This document shows, in pieces, positions 32,299 through 43,210 of a stretch of DNA of 64,000 nt (position 1 is its first letter; each line of letters begins with the position of its first letter). The DNA is from Yamagishiella unicocca. Its lineage: Eukaryota > Chlorophyta > Chlorophyceae > Chlamydomonadales > Volvocaceae. The stretch covers positions 1 through 64,000 of the forward strand of contig BDSL01000197.1 in assembly GCA_003116995.1 (NCBI GenBank), written 5' to 3'. Both the position numbers and the translations under genes were made by a program. The notes under the pieces were generated by a model, which ran no database searches, was not told the DNA's origin, and was given only the letters and a program-made list of their open reading frames with translations.

Positions 32299-33470
32299 TA
32301 GTGCGTAGACACCGCATCACACCGCATAGGCGCATGACGCACCGCATAGGCGCATTACGTAGCACCACACCGGATAGGCACATAGGCGGCAGCGCACCGC
32401 ATAGCCGCATAGGCGGCAGTGCACCACATACGCGCCATCGCACCGCATAGGCGCATAGGCGGCACCACACCGCATAGGTGACATCACACCGCATAGGCGC
32501 ATACGTGGCACCACACCACATACGCACATAGGCACATAGGCGGCACCACACCGCATAGCTGACATCGCACCGCATAGGCGCATAGGTGGCACCGCACCGC
32601 ATAGGTGACATCGCACCGCATAGGCGCGTACGTGGTACTACACGAGCACGTACCTAGCACTGCACCTCATAAGCACGTAGATGGCCCCGCATAAGTGACA
32701 TAGCACCGCATAGGCACATAGGCGGCACCGCACCACATAGGCGCGATCGCACCGCATGGGCGCATAGGCGGCACCGCACCGTACACGTGACATCGCACCG
32801 CATGGGCGCATAGGCGGCACCGCACCGCACACGCCACATCGCACCGCATGGGAGCATAGGCGGCACCGCACCACATACGTGACATCGCACCGCATAGGCG
32901 CAGACGTGGCAACACACCGCATAGCTGACGTCGCACCGCATACGCACATAGGTGGCAACACACCGCATAGCTGACGTCGCACCGCACCGCATAGATAGCA
33001 TCGCACCACATAAGCGCATACGTGGCACCACACCGCATACGCACATAGGCGGCAGCGCACCGCATAGGCGCATAGGCGGCACCGCACCACATACGTGACA
33101 TCGCACCGCATAGGCGCATACATGGCAACACACCGCATAGCTGACGTCGCACCGCATACGCGCATAGGTGGCACCGCACCGCATAAGCGCATACGTGGCA
33201 CCACACCGCATACACACATAGGCAGCAGTGCACCGCATAGGCACCATACGCAGCAGTGCACCGCATAGGCACATAGGCGGCACCGCACCACATAGCTGAC
33301 GTCGCACCGCATAGGCACATAAGCGGCACCACATAGGCACATAGGCGCCACCACACCACATAGGTGACATCGCACCGCATAGGCGCGTACGTGATACTAC
33401 ACGAGCACGTAGCTAGCACTGCACCTCATAAGCACATAGATGGCCCCGCATAAGTGACATAGCACATAAC
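32299..33470. repeat. 27-bp minisatellite block 3b
   Basis: Copy of block 3a, with one substitution in the CACCACATACGCAC segment near 32517. It ends at CACATAGATGGCCCCGCATAAG, the uninterrupted version of the CACTA-like element's insertion site. Confidence 0.85.
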
Positions 33471-34072
33471 CACATACATATAGATAGCACCACCACATAG
33501 CCACATAGGTGCCACTAAGCACTACTCACAACCACGCACATAAGTGTAAACGGCACATAAGTAGTACTACGCGCCACACACAAGCACTCCGGCACCACAT
33601 CGCCATGTAGGTGACACACATAACCACATACAGCAACATCATCGATCATCGCCACCGCACTTACGCACTTACTAACTGACAGTTAGTAACCGGCAGTTAG
33701 TAACCGACAGTTAGTAACCGTCAGTTACCGGTTGATGGATACTAGTTGCTGACAGTTGGCAGTTGGCCGTTCCAACTCACACCCTGCAACCCGCAATTCA
33801 AGCATATTCCTACAAGCATATCCCTGCAAGTATACACTCTGTGCACAACCATATCCTTTGCAAGCATAGCTCTGCAAGCATACCTCTGCAAGCATAGCCC
33901 TGCAAGCATAGCCCTGCAAGCATAGCCCTGCAAGCATAGCCCTGCAAGCGTGCGCCCCTTGCAGCCCGCCCGCATGTCACGGCCGCCCCCGGCCCCGGCG
34001 GGGGAGGTAAGCCCACTCGCGCAGCCCCTGCGCAGCTTGTGCTTACCTCCCCCGGGAGGTATGAAGGTGACC
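33471..34072. repeat. End block, copy 3
   Basis: Shorter AGTTAGTAAC array (about 33670-33735). The CCTGCAAGCAT array (about 33800-33950) has CAAGCATAGCC units repeated five times. One 21-bp palindromic unit lies at 34039-34060, before GGTGACC. Confidence 0.8.
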
Positions 34073-34092
34073 AATGTGCGAGCAGCCTTTTT

Positions 34093-34363
34093 AGGCGCAG
34101 CGCATATGGCGCCTTGCGCATAGGATTGCGCCATGCCCCTGCGCGCCGCCTGCACAGCGCCGCTATGCACCTGCGCGAAGAAGCGAGAGGTCGCCGGTTC
34201 GAAACCCGGCGACCGCAATTTTTGCATTTCGCGCGCAGATGCAAAAGACAGCGCGATAGCGATACCCGATGCCTGATGGTGATAGCCGACGCCTGATACT
34301 GATAGCCGACGCCTGATAGGTCACGCCCGATAGCACGATAGCCCCATAGCTGACACCTGCTGC
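34093..34363 (+). mobile_element. S3 tRNA-derived element, copy 5
   Basis: B-box at 34196-34207; same variant as copies 1 and 2. Confidence 0.6.
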
Positions 34364-34677
34364 CTGCCGCCTTGCAGCCCCCGCCAGCGGCCGCCCACTG
34401 TGCCAATTGAAGCCATTCCTTTTGCAATGCGCCCTAAATGAATGGCCGCACAACCTATCAGCATCAGAGCACCCACCAGGCGCGCGCCCACTTGACACAC
34501 AGTGTGACCCACTGGCACATGCAGCACGGTGCCAGCACCCGCCCACTGAGCTGATTGATGCCATTCCTTTTCCAATGCACCATAAATGAATAGCCACACA
34601 ACCTATCAGCATCACAGCAGCCAACAGCCGCGCGCCCAGCTGACACCCAGTGCAGGAAGACACACAGTGTCACCCAC
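34364..34677. repeat. Spacer (as at 21801)
   Basis: Indistinguishable by eye from the spacer of copy 1. No gene. Confidence 0.7.
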
Positions 34678-37315
34678 CCGCATAGGCACATAGGCGGCAC
34701 CACACCACATAGCCACATAGGCGGCAGCGCACCACATAGGTGACATCGCACCGCATAGGCGCATAGCTAACGTCGCACCGCATAGGCGGCACCGCACCGC
34801 ATAGGCGCATAGGCGGCACCGCACCGCATAGGCACATAGGCGGCACCACACCACATAGCCACATAGGCGGCAGCGCACCGCATAGGTGACATCGCACCGC
34901 ATAGGCGCATAGCTAACGTCGCACCGCATAGGCGGCACCGCACCGCATAGGCGCATAGGCGGCACCGCACCGCATAGGTCACATCGCACCGCATAGGCAC
35001 GTACGTGGTACTACACGAGCACGTACCTAGCACTGCACCTCATAAGCACGTAGATGGCCTCGCATAACTGACATTGCACCACATAACCGCATAAGCGGCA
35101 CCACACCACATAGCCACATAGGCGGCAGCGCACCGCATAGGTGACATCGCACCGCATAGGCGCATAGCTAACGTCGCACCGCATAGGCGGCACCGCACCG
35201 CATAGGCGCATAGGCGGCACTGCACCGCATAGGTGACATCGCACCGCATAGGCGCATACACCGCATAGGCGCACCACACCGCATAGGCGCATACACCACA
35301 TAGGCGCCACACCGCATAGCTCACGTCGCACCGCATACGCGCGTAGGTGGCAGCGCACCGCATAGCTGACGTCACACTCCATAGGTGCATAGGTGGCACC
35401 GCATAGGCGCATAGGTGGCACCGCATAGGCGCATAGGTGGCACCGCATAGGCACATAGCTGGCACCGCACCGCATAGGCGACACTGCACCGCATAGATAG
35501 CATCGCACCGCATAGGCGCATACGTGGCACCACACCGCATAGGCACATAGGCGGCAGCGCACCGCATAGCTGACGTCGCACCGCTTAGGTGCACAGGCAC
35601 CGCATAGGCACATAGGCGGCAGTGCACCGCATAACTAACACCGCACCGCATAGGCGCATAGGCGGCACCACACCGCATAGGCGACGCCGCACCGCATACG
35701 CACATAGGCGGCACCGCACCGCATTGGCAACATTATACCGCATAGGCGCATAACTGACATTGCACCGCATTGGCGCATAAGCGGCACCGCACCGCATAGG
35801 CACATAGGTGCGTACGTGGCACTGCACCACATAGGCACATAGGCGGCACCACACCACATAGGCACATACGCGGCAGCGCACCGCATAGGTGACATCGCAC
35901 CGCATAGGCGCACCGCATAGGTGACATCACACCGCATAGGCGCGCACGTCGTACTACACAAGCACGTAGCTAGCACTGCACCTCATAAGCACGTACGTGA
36001 CATCGCACCGCATAGGCACATAGGCGGCACCACACCACATAGGCGCATAGGCAGCACCGCACCGCATAGGCGCATAGGCGGCACCGCACCGCATAGGCGG
36101 CACCGCACCGCAGAGGCGCATAGGTGGCACCGCACCGCATAGGTAACATCGCACCGCATAGCCGCATACGTGGCACCACACCGCATAGGCAACACCGCAC
36201 CGCATAGGCGCATAGGCGGCACCGCACCGCATAGATAGCATCGCACCGCATAGGCGCATACGTGGCACCACACCGCATAGGCACATAGGCGGCGTCGCAC
36301 CGCTTAGGTGCACAGGTGGCACCGCACCGCATAGGTAACATCGCACCGCATAGGCACATAGGCGGCAGTGCACCGCATAGGCAACATCGCACCGCATAGG
36401 CGCATAGGCGCCACCCCACCGCATAGCTGACGCCGCACCGCATACGCGCATAGGCGGCACCGCACCGCATTGGCAACATTATACCGCATAGGCGCATAAC
36501 TGACATTGCACCGCATTGGCGCATAAGCGGCACCGCACCGCATAGGCACATAGGTGCGTACGTGGCACTGCACCACATAGGCACATAGGCGGCACCGCAC
36601 CGCATAGGCACATACGTGCGTACGTGGCACTGCACCACATAGGCACATAGGCGGCACCACACCACATAGGCACATACGCGGCAGCGCACCGCATAGGTGA
36701 CATCGCACCGCATAGGCGCACCGCATAGGTGACATCACACCGCATAGGCGCGCACGTCGTACTACACAAGCACGTAGCTAGCACTGCACCTCATAAGCAC
36801 GTACGTCACATCGCACCGCATAGGCACATAGGCGGCACCACACCACATAAGCGCATAGGCAGCACCGCACCGCATAGGCGCATACGCGGCACCGCACCGC
36901 ATAGGCGGCACCGCACCGCAGAGGCGCATAGGTGGCACCGCACCGCATAGGTAACATCGCACCGCATAGCCGCATACGTGGCACCACACCGCATAGGCAA
37001 CACCGCACCGCATAGGCGCATAGGCGGCACCGCACCGCATAGATAGCATCGCACCGCATAGGCGCATACGTGGCACCACACCGCATAGCCACATAGGCGG
37101 CGTCGCACCGCTTAGGTGCACAGGTGGCACCGCACCGCATAGCTAACATCGCACCGCATAGGCACATAGGCGGCAGTGCACCGCATAGGCAACATCGCAC
37201 CGCATAGGCGCATAGGCGCCACCCCACCGCATAGCTGACGCCGCACGGCATACGCGCATAGGCGGCACCGCACCGCATTGGCAACATTATACCGCATAGG
37301 CGCATAACTGACATT
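34678..37315. repeat. 27-bp minisatellite block 4
   Basis: Same order of variants as block 1, including the GTACTACACAAGCACGTAGC break at about 35954 and 36762. Confidence 0.9.
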
Positions 37316-37847
37316 AGCACTTAAGTAGTACTAGGCACCACACACAAGCACTCCAGCACCACATGGCCATGTAGGTGACACACATAACCACATACAGCAA
37401 CATCATCGATCATCGCCACCGCACTGACAGTTAGTAACAGCAGTTAGTAACTGACAGTTAGTAACCCGCACTTCCTAACTGCCAGTTAGTAACCGGCAGT
37501 TACTAACCGACACTTAGTAACCGTCAGTTACCGGTTGATGGATACTAGTTGCTGACAGTTGGCAGTTGGCCGTTCCAACTCACACCCTGCAACCCGCAAT
37601 TCCTGCAAGCACAGCCCTGCAAGTATACTCCTGCAAGCATATGCCTGCAAGTATATACTCTGTGCACAACCATATCCTTTGCAAGCATATGCCTGCAAGT
37701 ATAGCCCTGCAAGCATAGCCCTGCAAGCATAAGCCTGCAAGCGTACACGCCCATTGCGGCCCGCCCGCATGTCACGGCTGCCCCCGGCCCCGGCGGGGGA
37801 GGTAAGCCCACTCGCGCAGCCCTTGCGCAGCTTGTATGAAGGTGACC
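37316..37847. repeat. End block, copy 4
   Basis: AGTTAGTAAC array about 37430-37540; CCTGCAAGCAT array about 37600-37745. Ends GAAGGTGACC. Confidence 0.8.
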
Positions 37848-37865
37848 AATGTCCCCGCAGCCTTT

Positions 37866-38140
37866 TTAGGCGCAGCGCTTATGTAGCCTTGCGCATAGCA
37901 CTGCGCCATGCCGCTGCGCAGCGCCCGCGCGGCGCCGCTATGCACCTTCGCGAAAAAGCGAGAGGTCGCCGGTTCGAAACCCGGCGGCCGCAATTTTTGC
38001 ATTCGGCGCGCAGATGCAAAAGACGGCGCGATAGCGATAGCCAATGCCTGATAGCGATAGCCGACGCCTGATACTGATAGCCGACGCCTGATAGGTGACG
38101 CCCGATAGCACGATAGCCCCACATAGCTGACACCTGCTGC
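37866..38140 (+). mobile_element. S3 tRNA-derived element, copy 6
   Basis: B-box at 37971-37982; TTATGTAGCC variant, as at 30002. Confidence 0.6.
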
Positions 38141-38690
38141 CTGCCGCCTTGCAGCCCCCGCCAGCGGCCGCCCACTGTGCCAATTGAAGCCATTCCTTTT
38201 GCAATGCGCCCTAAATGAATGGCCGCACAACCTATCGGCATCAGAGCGCCCACCAGGCGCGCGCCCACTTGACACACAGTGTGACCCACTGGCACATGCA
38301 GCACAGTGCCAGCACCCGCCCACTGAGCTGATTGATGCCATTCTTTTTCCAATGCACCATAAATGAATAGCCACACAACCTATCAGCATCACAGCAGCCA
38401 ACAGCCGCGCACCCAGCTGACACGCAGTGCAGGAAGACACACAGTGTCACACACCCAGCGCAGCATAGCCGAGCACCCACCAGACGTGCGCCCAGCTGAC
38501 ACATAGCCAGCACCCAGCGCCATGATAGCTTCCGCCAGCACCCTATCTGAGCTGATTGACACCATTCCTTTTCCGCATACGTAGGCACCCACGAGCACCC
38601 ACATACGCACATTAATAGGTGGCACCACATAGGTGTGTACGTGGCACCAACAGTGCGTACCTATGTGCGTGTAGTGCGTAGACACCGCAT

Positions 38691-39818
38691 CACACCGCAT
38701 AGGCGCATGACGCACCGCATAGGCGCATTACGTAGCACCACACCGGATAGGCACATAGGCGGCAGCGCACCGCATAGCCGCATAGGCGGCAGTGCACCAC
38801 ATACGCGCCATCGCACCGCATAGGCGCATAGGCGGCACCACACCGCATAGGTGACATCACACCGCATAGGCGCATACGTGGCACCACACCACATACGCAC
38901 ATAGGCACATAGGCGGCACCACACCGCATAGCTGACATCGCACCGCATAGGCGCATAGGTGGCACCGCACCGCATAGGTGACATCGCACCGCATAGGCGC
39001 GTACGTGGTACTACACGAGCACGTACCTAGCACTGCACCTCATAAGCACGTAGATGGCCCCGCATAAGTGACATAGCACCGCATAGGCACATAGGCGGCA
39101 CCGCACCACATAGGCGCGATCGCACCGCATGGGCGCATAGGCGGCACCGCACCGTACACGTGACATCGCACCGCATGGGCGCATAGGCGGCACCGCACCG
39201 CACACGCCACATCGCACCGCATGGGAGCATAGGCGGCACCGCACCACATACGTGACATCGCACCGCATAGGCGCAGACGTGGCAACACACCGCATAGCTG
39301 ACGTCGCACCGCATACGCACATAGGTGGCAACACACCGCATAGCTGACGTCGCACCGCACCGCATAGATAGCATCGCACCACATAAGCGCATACGTGGCA
39401 CCACACCGCATACGCACATAGGCGGCAGCGCACCGCATAGGCGCATAGGCGGCACCGCACCACATACGTGACATCGCACCGCATAGGCGCATACATGGCA
39501 ACACACCGCATAGCTGACGTCGCACCGCATACGCGCATAGGTGGCACCGCACCGCATAAGCGCATACGTGGCACCACACCGCATACACACATAGGCAGCA
39601 GTGCACCGCATAGGCACCATACGCAGCAGTGCACCGCATAGGCACATAGGCGGCACCGCACCACATAGCTGACGTCGCACCGCATAGGCACATAAGCGGC
39701 ACCACATAGGCACATAGGCGCCACCACACCACATAGGTGACATCGCACCGCATAGGCGCGTACGTGATACTACACGAGCACGTAGCTAGCACTGCACCTC
39801 ATAAGCACATAGATGGCC
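38691..39818. repeat. 27-bp minisatellite block 5
   Basis: Equivalent to block 3b and equally ordered; interrupted on the right by the CACTA-like element. Confidence 0.85.
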
Positions 39819-39951
39819 CACACGGGGAACGGCCATATCTTGAGAGGCTTCTTATCCACTTGAGCCTTTCTTGAGCCGGTCTTGACCCCATGTTTTGTCG
39901 ATCTTATGCTAAAGCTGAAGAGCTACAACCAAGACCCTCGGACGCAAGACA

Positions 39952-40251
39952 TTGGCAACGCACTTTGGTGAAGATGCAACTCAAGGTGCAGCGGAAGTAG
40001 AGCTTAAGGCTAGCCCAACATTTGTCCCTAAGAAACCGTTACGCAAGAACCTGACCAAGTACCCAAAGCAGAAGAACCTTTACCAAGCACGCACCCAAGA
40101 TGATTCCCAAGATATTTTCAACAATCTCAGCAGTGCGACCTGCACATTGCTTATATGTAATATAACATTAACCAGTGCATCATGTGAAGGGCACGTCGTA
40201 CGCGACAAAGTGTCGCGTACGACATTGTTAGTTACTGCGCCTGTGAGCTGA
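39952..40251 (+). CDS. Unrecognised 99-aa open frame in the DNA transposon
   Basis: The frame from ATG at 39952 has varied composition (Lys-rich middle, VPKKPLRKNLTKYPKQK), unlike the low-complexity frames around it. It overlaps the perfect hairpin at 40195-40223, so its 3' part is unlikely to be coding. It may be an exon fragment of a transposase or a captured gene. I do not recognise it. Confidence 0.25.
   Translation: MATHFGEDATQGAAEVELKASPTFVPKKPLRKNLTKYPKQKNLYQARTQDDSQDIFNNLSSATCTLLICNITLTSASCEGHVVRDKVSRTTLLVTAPVS
40195..40223. other. Perfect 13-bp inverted repeat with 3-base loop
   Basis: GTCGTACGCGACA, then AAG, then its exact reverse complement. It is strongly CG-dinucleotide rich inside otherwise AT-richer DNA. 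It lacks a following T-run, so it is not a typical bacterial terminator. It may be a structural feature of the transposon or the trace of a small nested element. Confidence 0.7.
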
Positions 40252-40450
40252 AAACTTCTTCTACGATGAGCTGTTGTCGCCTTCAGCACTAATAATAACC
40301 GTATGCAATATACATATAATTTATCGATATTGCCAGGCAATAGCAATGCAGCAGCAGTGTTCGTCAATGTTTGACCAGGTGTCCACGCATCCACTCTGCC
40401 ACTTTTCCAGGCTTCTAGTGGAGCAATGCATCTTTATAATTATATTTTAG

Positions 40451-40611
40451 GCAGGCCTGTTAAGTTCTGGGCGTCGCGCTTCAGCATTTTGCCTGGCGAG
40501 CTATGGTCAGCGAGCGAGGAAGGCGACCATCAGGACCTGCCAGAGCTGCTCGCTGCTCGCAGTCAGATGGAAGTTAGGGCCACTGGACTTGTGCTGCCAG
40601 CATTATAACAA
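40451..40611 (+). pseudogene. Exon-like stretch in the DNA transposon
   Basis: Preceded by a TTATATTTTAG acceptor-like site. An open frame (PVKFWASRFSILPGELW at its start) runs to TAA at 40609-40611. A GTGAGC donor-like site follows at 40628. No family recognised. Confidence 0.25.
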
Positions 40612-40746
40612 AGCTCGAGAGCTGCCGGTGAGCATGAAGACCATTGCTGACCTCAAACCCAAAGCTCTGCTTGCGTGGCTTTATTTCCCTAGTTAATGGA
40701 TAATTTTCATTATCTGAAATGATTCATTTTCCTGGAATACATGCAG

Positions 40747-40851
40747 GTGATCGAATCCTGCCAAGACTGGTTGACATCTATCTTAAGAACCTGGCTGCTG
40801 CGCTGTATGCTGCCAACTTTGCTGAAGCATTTGGCAAATCACGCTGTGATG
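40747..40851 (+). pseudogene. Exon-like stretch flanked by canonical splice sites
   Basis: The acceptor (TACATGCAG, ending 40746) and donor (GTAAGC, starting 40852) bracket 105 bp. They are open in a frame reading DRILPRLVDIYLKNLAAAL and onward, which has helix-like, non-repetitive composition. It may be part of a captured or decayed transposase gene. No match from memory. Confidence 0.3.
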
Positions 40852-40936
40852 GTAAGCATGGGAGTGGCGCTTGTTTTCTGCGTGTGCTGCCTGAGAGTGT
40901 TGCAACGAACTCCTTGATAGAAAACTACTTCAACTT

Positions 40937-41107
40937 ATGGCACCAACCCTCGATGAAACCCACAGCAGGACGTGCGGGACACACAGCTGGGAGAGGACTT
41001 TATGGACGTGGCAGGATATGGAGCAGAGAGCATGGAGCAGCGGCTTGCTGGATTTGGTCGTTGAGGAGCTGCTGCAGCGTGACATGGATTGTGAGCATGG
41101 ATTGTGA
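40937..41107 (+). CDS. Unrecognised 56-aa open frame in the DNA transposon
   Basis: From ATG at 40937 (MAPTLDETHS) to TGA at 41105, ending with an acidic/leucine segment (LLDLVVEELLQRDMDCEHGL). Overlaps other open frames, so coding is unproven. It could be the last exon following 40747-40851. Confidence 0.25.
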   Translation: MAPTLDETHSRTCGTHSWERTLWTWQDMEQRAWSSGLLDLVVEELLQRDMDCEHGL

Positions 41108-41680
41108 GCATCAGCGGTGTATGGGCCCTGCAGGGCTCAGCTGAGCAAGTAGCGGCATGGTCTGGATCTACAGCAATAGTGATGGGGTAGGCAACACCAG
41201 CAATAGCTAGCAGAGGCGATATGAACCGTGAAGTGAAGGGAACCGCGAGCGAGGTGAAGGGGCAGGTTGTGAGCTCGAAGTAAGCCTGTAGGTCAGTATT
41301 ACTTGAGGAAGGCAAGGGGCATGGAGCACAGCAGCTAGCGCCCCATCAGGTGTGTGGCTAGCTAGTTCGGTGCAACATGCCAGTTTGTAGGGAAGAACAG
41401 ACTGACCCCTGTGGTGGAACGTACTGGTTCCTGGGGTGAAATGTAACACTTTTTGCAGTGACAATGTCTTTAGTGATGTCGGCTTGAGCCTGGACCTTGA
41501 GCCCCGCCTTGAGCTGGGCTCTTCGGTGTAATGCCTTGAGCAGTTTACTTCACCCGGATCTTCAGCGGGGTCTTAAGCTGGGTTCTTGTGCATTCTCTCA
41601 ACAAGCCCTCTCAAGATGTGGCTTGGAAAATTGATTAAGATAAGCTCAAGAGTGCCTCAAGACCGGCCGTTCCCGGAGTG

Positions 41681-42315
41681 GCCCCGCATAAGTGACATAG
41701 CACATAACCACATACGTATAGATAGCACCACCACATAGCCACATAGGTGGCACTAAGCACTACTCACAACCACGCACATAAGTGTAAACGGCACATAAGT
41801 AGTACTACGCGCCACACACAAGCACTCCGGCACCACATCGCCATGTAGGTGACACACATAACCACATACAGCAACATCATCGATCATCGCCACCGCACTT
41901 ACTAACTGACAGTTAGTAACAGCAGTTAGTAACTGACAGTTAGTAACCCGCACTTACTAACTGACAGTTAGTAACCGGCAGTTAGTAACCGACAGTTAGT
42001 AACCGTCAGTTACCGGTTGATGGATACTAGTTGCTGACAGTTGGCAGTTGGCCGTTCCAACTCACACCCTGCAACCCGCAATTCAAGCATATTCCTACAA
42101 GCATATCCCTGCAAGTATACACTCTGTGCACAACCATATCCTTTGCAAGCATATGCCTGCAAGTATACCCCTGCAAGCATAGCCCTGCAAGCATAAGCCT
42201 GCAAGCGTATACGCCCCTTGCAGCCCGCCCGCATCTATGATGGCTGCCCCCGGCCCCGGCGGGGGAGGTAAGCCCACTCGCGCAGCCCCTGCGCAGCTTG
42301 TGTATGAAAATTTTT
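41681..42315. repeat. End block, copy 5, right of the DNA transposon
   Basis: Resumes the interrupted repeat (GCCCCGCATAAGTGACATAG), followed by the longest AGTTAGTAAC array of the window (about 41900-42010) and a CCTGCAAGCAT array (about 42100-42210). Confidence 0.8.
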
Positions 42316-42483
42316 TTAAAATCCTTGCGTTACAGGACCCCGACGCTGGGGTACGACACCTGACCGTGTCATAAGCTCTGTATCTCCACCCCCATCAACG
42401 ACAACCTCGACCAGCAGGTTCAACCACAAACCTACTTGCCCACAAGTGGGGCACCCGGTAACTACCGGGGAGGGGCCGGGGAA
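42316..42483 (-). mobile_element. S1 SINE, copy 4 (lacks tRNA head)
   Basis: Body and CTGTAACGCAAGGA terminus are present. The tail is mixed A/T (plus: AAAATTTTTTTAAAATCC) instead of a pure run. It ends at GGGGAA, where a 21-bp array replaces the tRNA head. Confidence 0.75.
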
Positions 42484-42570
42484 GGTGCTTACCTCCCCCC
42501 GGGAGGTGCTTACCTCCCCCCGGGAGGTGCTTACCTCCCCCCGGGAGGTGCTTACCTCCCCCCGGGAGGT
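42484..42570. repeat. 21-bp palindromic tandem repeats
   Basis: Four uninterrupted units with core ACCTCCCCCCGGGAGGT, ending at ATGAAGGTGACCAA. Confidence 0.85.
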
Positions 42571-42599
42571 ATGAAGGTGACCAATCGGGCGGTCTTGCG

Positions 42600-42840
42600 C
42601 TGTGCATGAGTACCGGTGCCAATGCCAGGTTGCCATGCCCCTGCGCAGCGCCTGCGCAACGCCGCTATGCACCTGCGCGAAAAAGCGAGAGGTCGCCGGT
42701 TCGAAACCTGGCGGCCGCACTTTTTGCATTTCGCGCGCAGATGCAAAACATGGCGCGATAGCGATACCCGATGCCTGATGGTGATAGCCGACGCCTGATA
42801 CTGATAGCCGACGCCTGATAGGGCCCCATAGCTGACGCCT
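42600..42840 (+). mobile_element. S3 tRNA-derived element, copy 7 (diverged)
   Basis: B-box at 42698 followed by ACCTGG instead of ACCCGG, which breaks a T-stem pair. The upstream head differs (TACCGGTGCCAATGCC). The tail lacks the CACGATAGC segment. Confidence 0.55.
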
Positions 42841-43210
42841 CCTGCCTGCCGCCTTGCAGCCCCCGCCAGCGGCGGCCCACTGTGCCAATTCAAGCCATTC
42901 CTTTTGCAATGCGCCCTAAATGAATGGCCGCACAACCTATCAGCATCAGAGCGCCCACCAGGCGCGCGCCCACTTGACACACAGTGTGACCCACTGGCAC
43001 ATGCAGCACAGTGCCAGCACCCGCCCACTGAGCTGATTGATGCCATTCCTTTTCCAATGCACCATAAATGAATAGCCACACAACCTATCACCATCACAGC
43101 AGCCAACAGCCGCGCACCCAGCTGACACCCAGTGCAGAAAGACACACAGTGTCACCCACCCAGCACACGCCCAAACAGGTGTCCTGGACTATGCAGCAGT
43201 ACCACACGCC
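42841..43210. repeat. Spacer, third type
   Basis: As the 21801 spacer, then a segment with AACAGGTGTCCTGGACTATG (about 43175) shared only with the 4,454-bp units. No gene. Confidence 0.6.

Larger units (their letters stand above)
29987..33470. repeat. Higher-order repeat unit, second type, copy 1
   Basis: S3 head (30002), spacer, then minisatellite, containing a 1,493-bp direct duplication (30446-31938 and 31939-33431). The same unit without the duplication lies at 37848-39818. Confidence 0.8.
34073..37847. repeat. Higher-order repeat unit, 3.78-kb type, copy 3
   Basis: Aligns with 21510-25290 and 25291-29439. It lacks the 401-bp duplication and matches copy 1 there. Confidence 0.85.
37848..39818. 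repeat. Higher-order repeat unit, second type, copy 2
   Basis: S3 head at 37866-38140 (B-box 37971), spacer 38141-38690, minisatellite 38691-39818. Equivalent to 29987-31941 but without internal duplication. It breaks off at GATGGCC, where the DNA transposon is inserted. Confidence 0.8.
39819..41680. mobile_element. CACTA-like (EnSpm) DNA transposon, 1,862 bp, probably non-autonomous
   Basis: The left end CACACGGGGAACGGCC and the inverted right end CACTCCGGGAACGGCC match at 14 of 16 bases. Similarity continues through a CTTGAG motif. GCC flanks both sides (39816-39818, 41681-41683). Removing the element and one GCC restores the sequence seen uninterrupted at 33445-33456. CTTGAG(C) motifs cluster near both ends, resembling the subterminal repeats of CACTA elements. 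Composition is much less GC-rich than its surroundings. No transposase can be recognised; a few exon-like stretches are listed separately. CAC ends with a 3-bp duplication fit EnSpm/CACTA best, though 5-6 bp readings of the duplication are possible. Confidence 0.75.

Noticed and set aside
39815..41684. Reading the transposon flanks as a 5- or 6-bp duplication (GGCCC or TGGCCC)
   Set aside because: Possible because the flank is ambiguous, but a GCC duplication leaves matching CAC ends on both sides, as expected for CACTA elements. Kept as a lower-ranked alternative.
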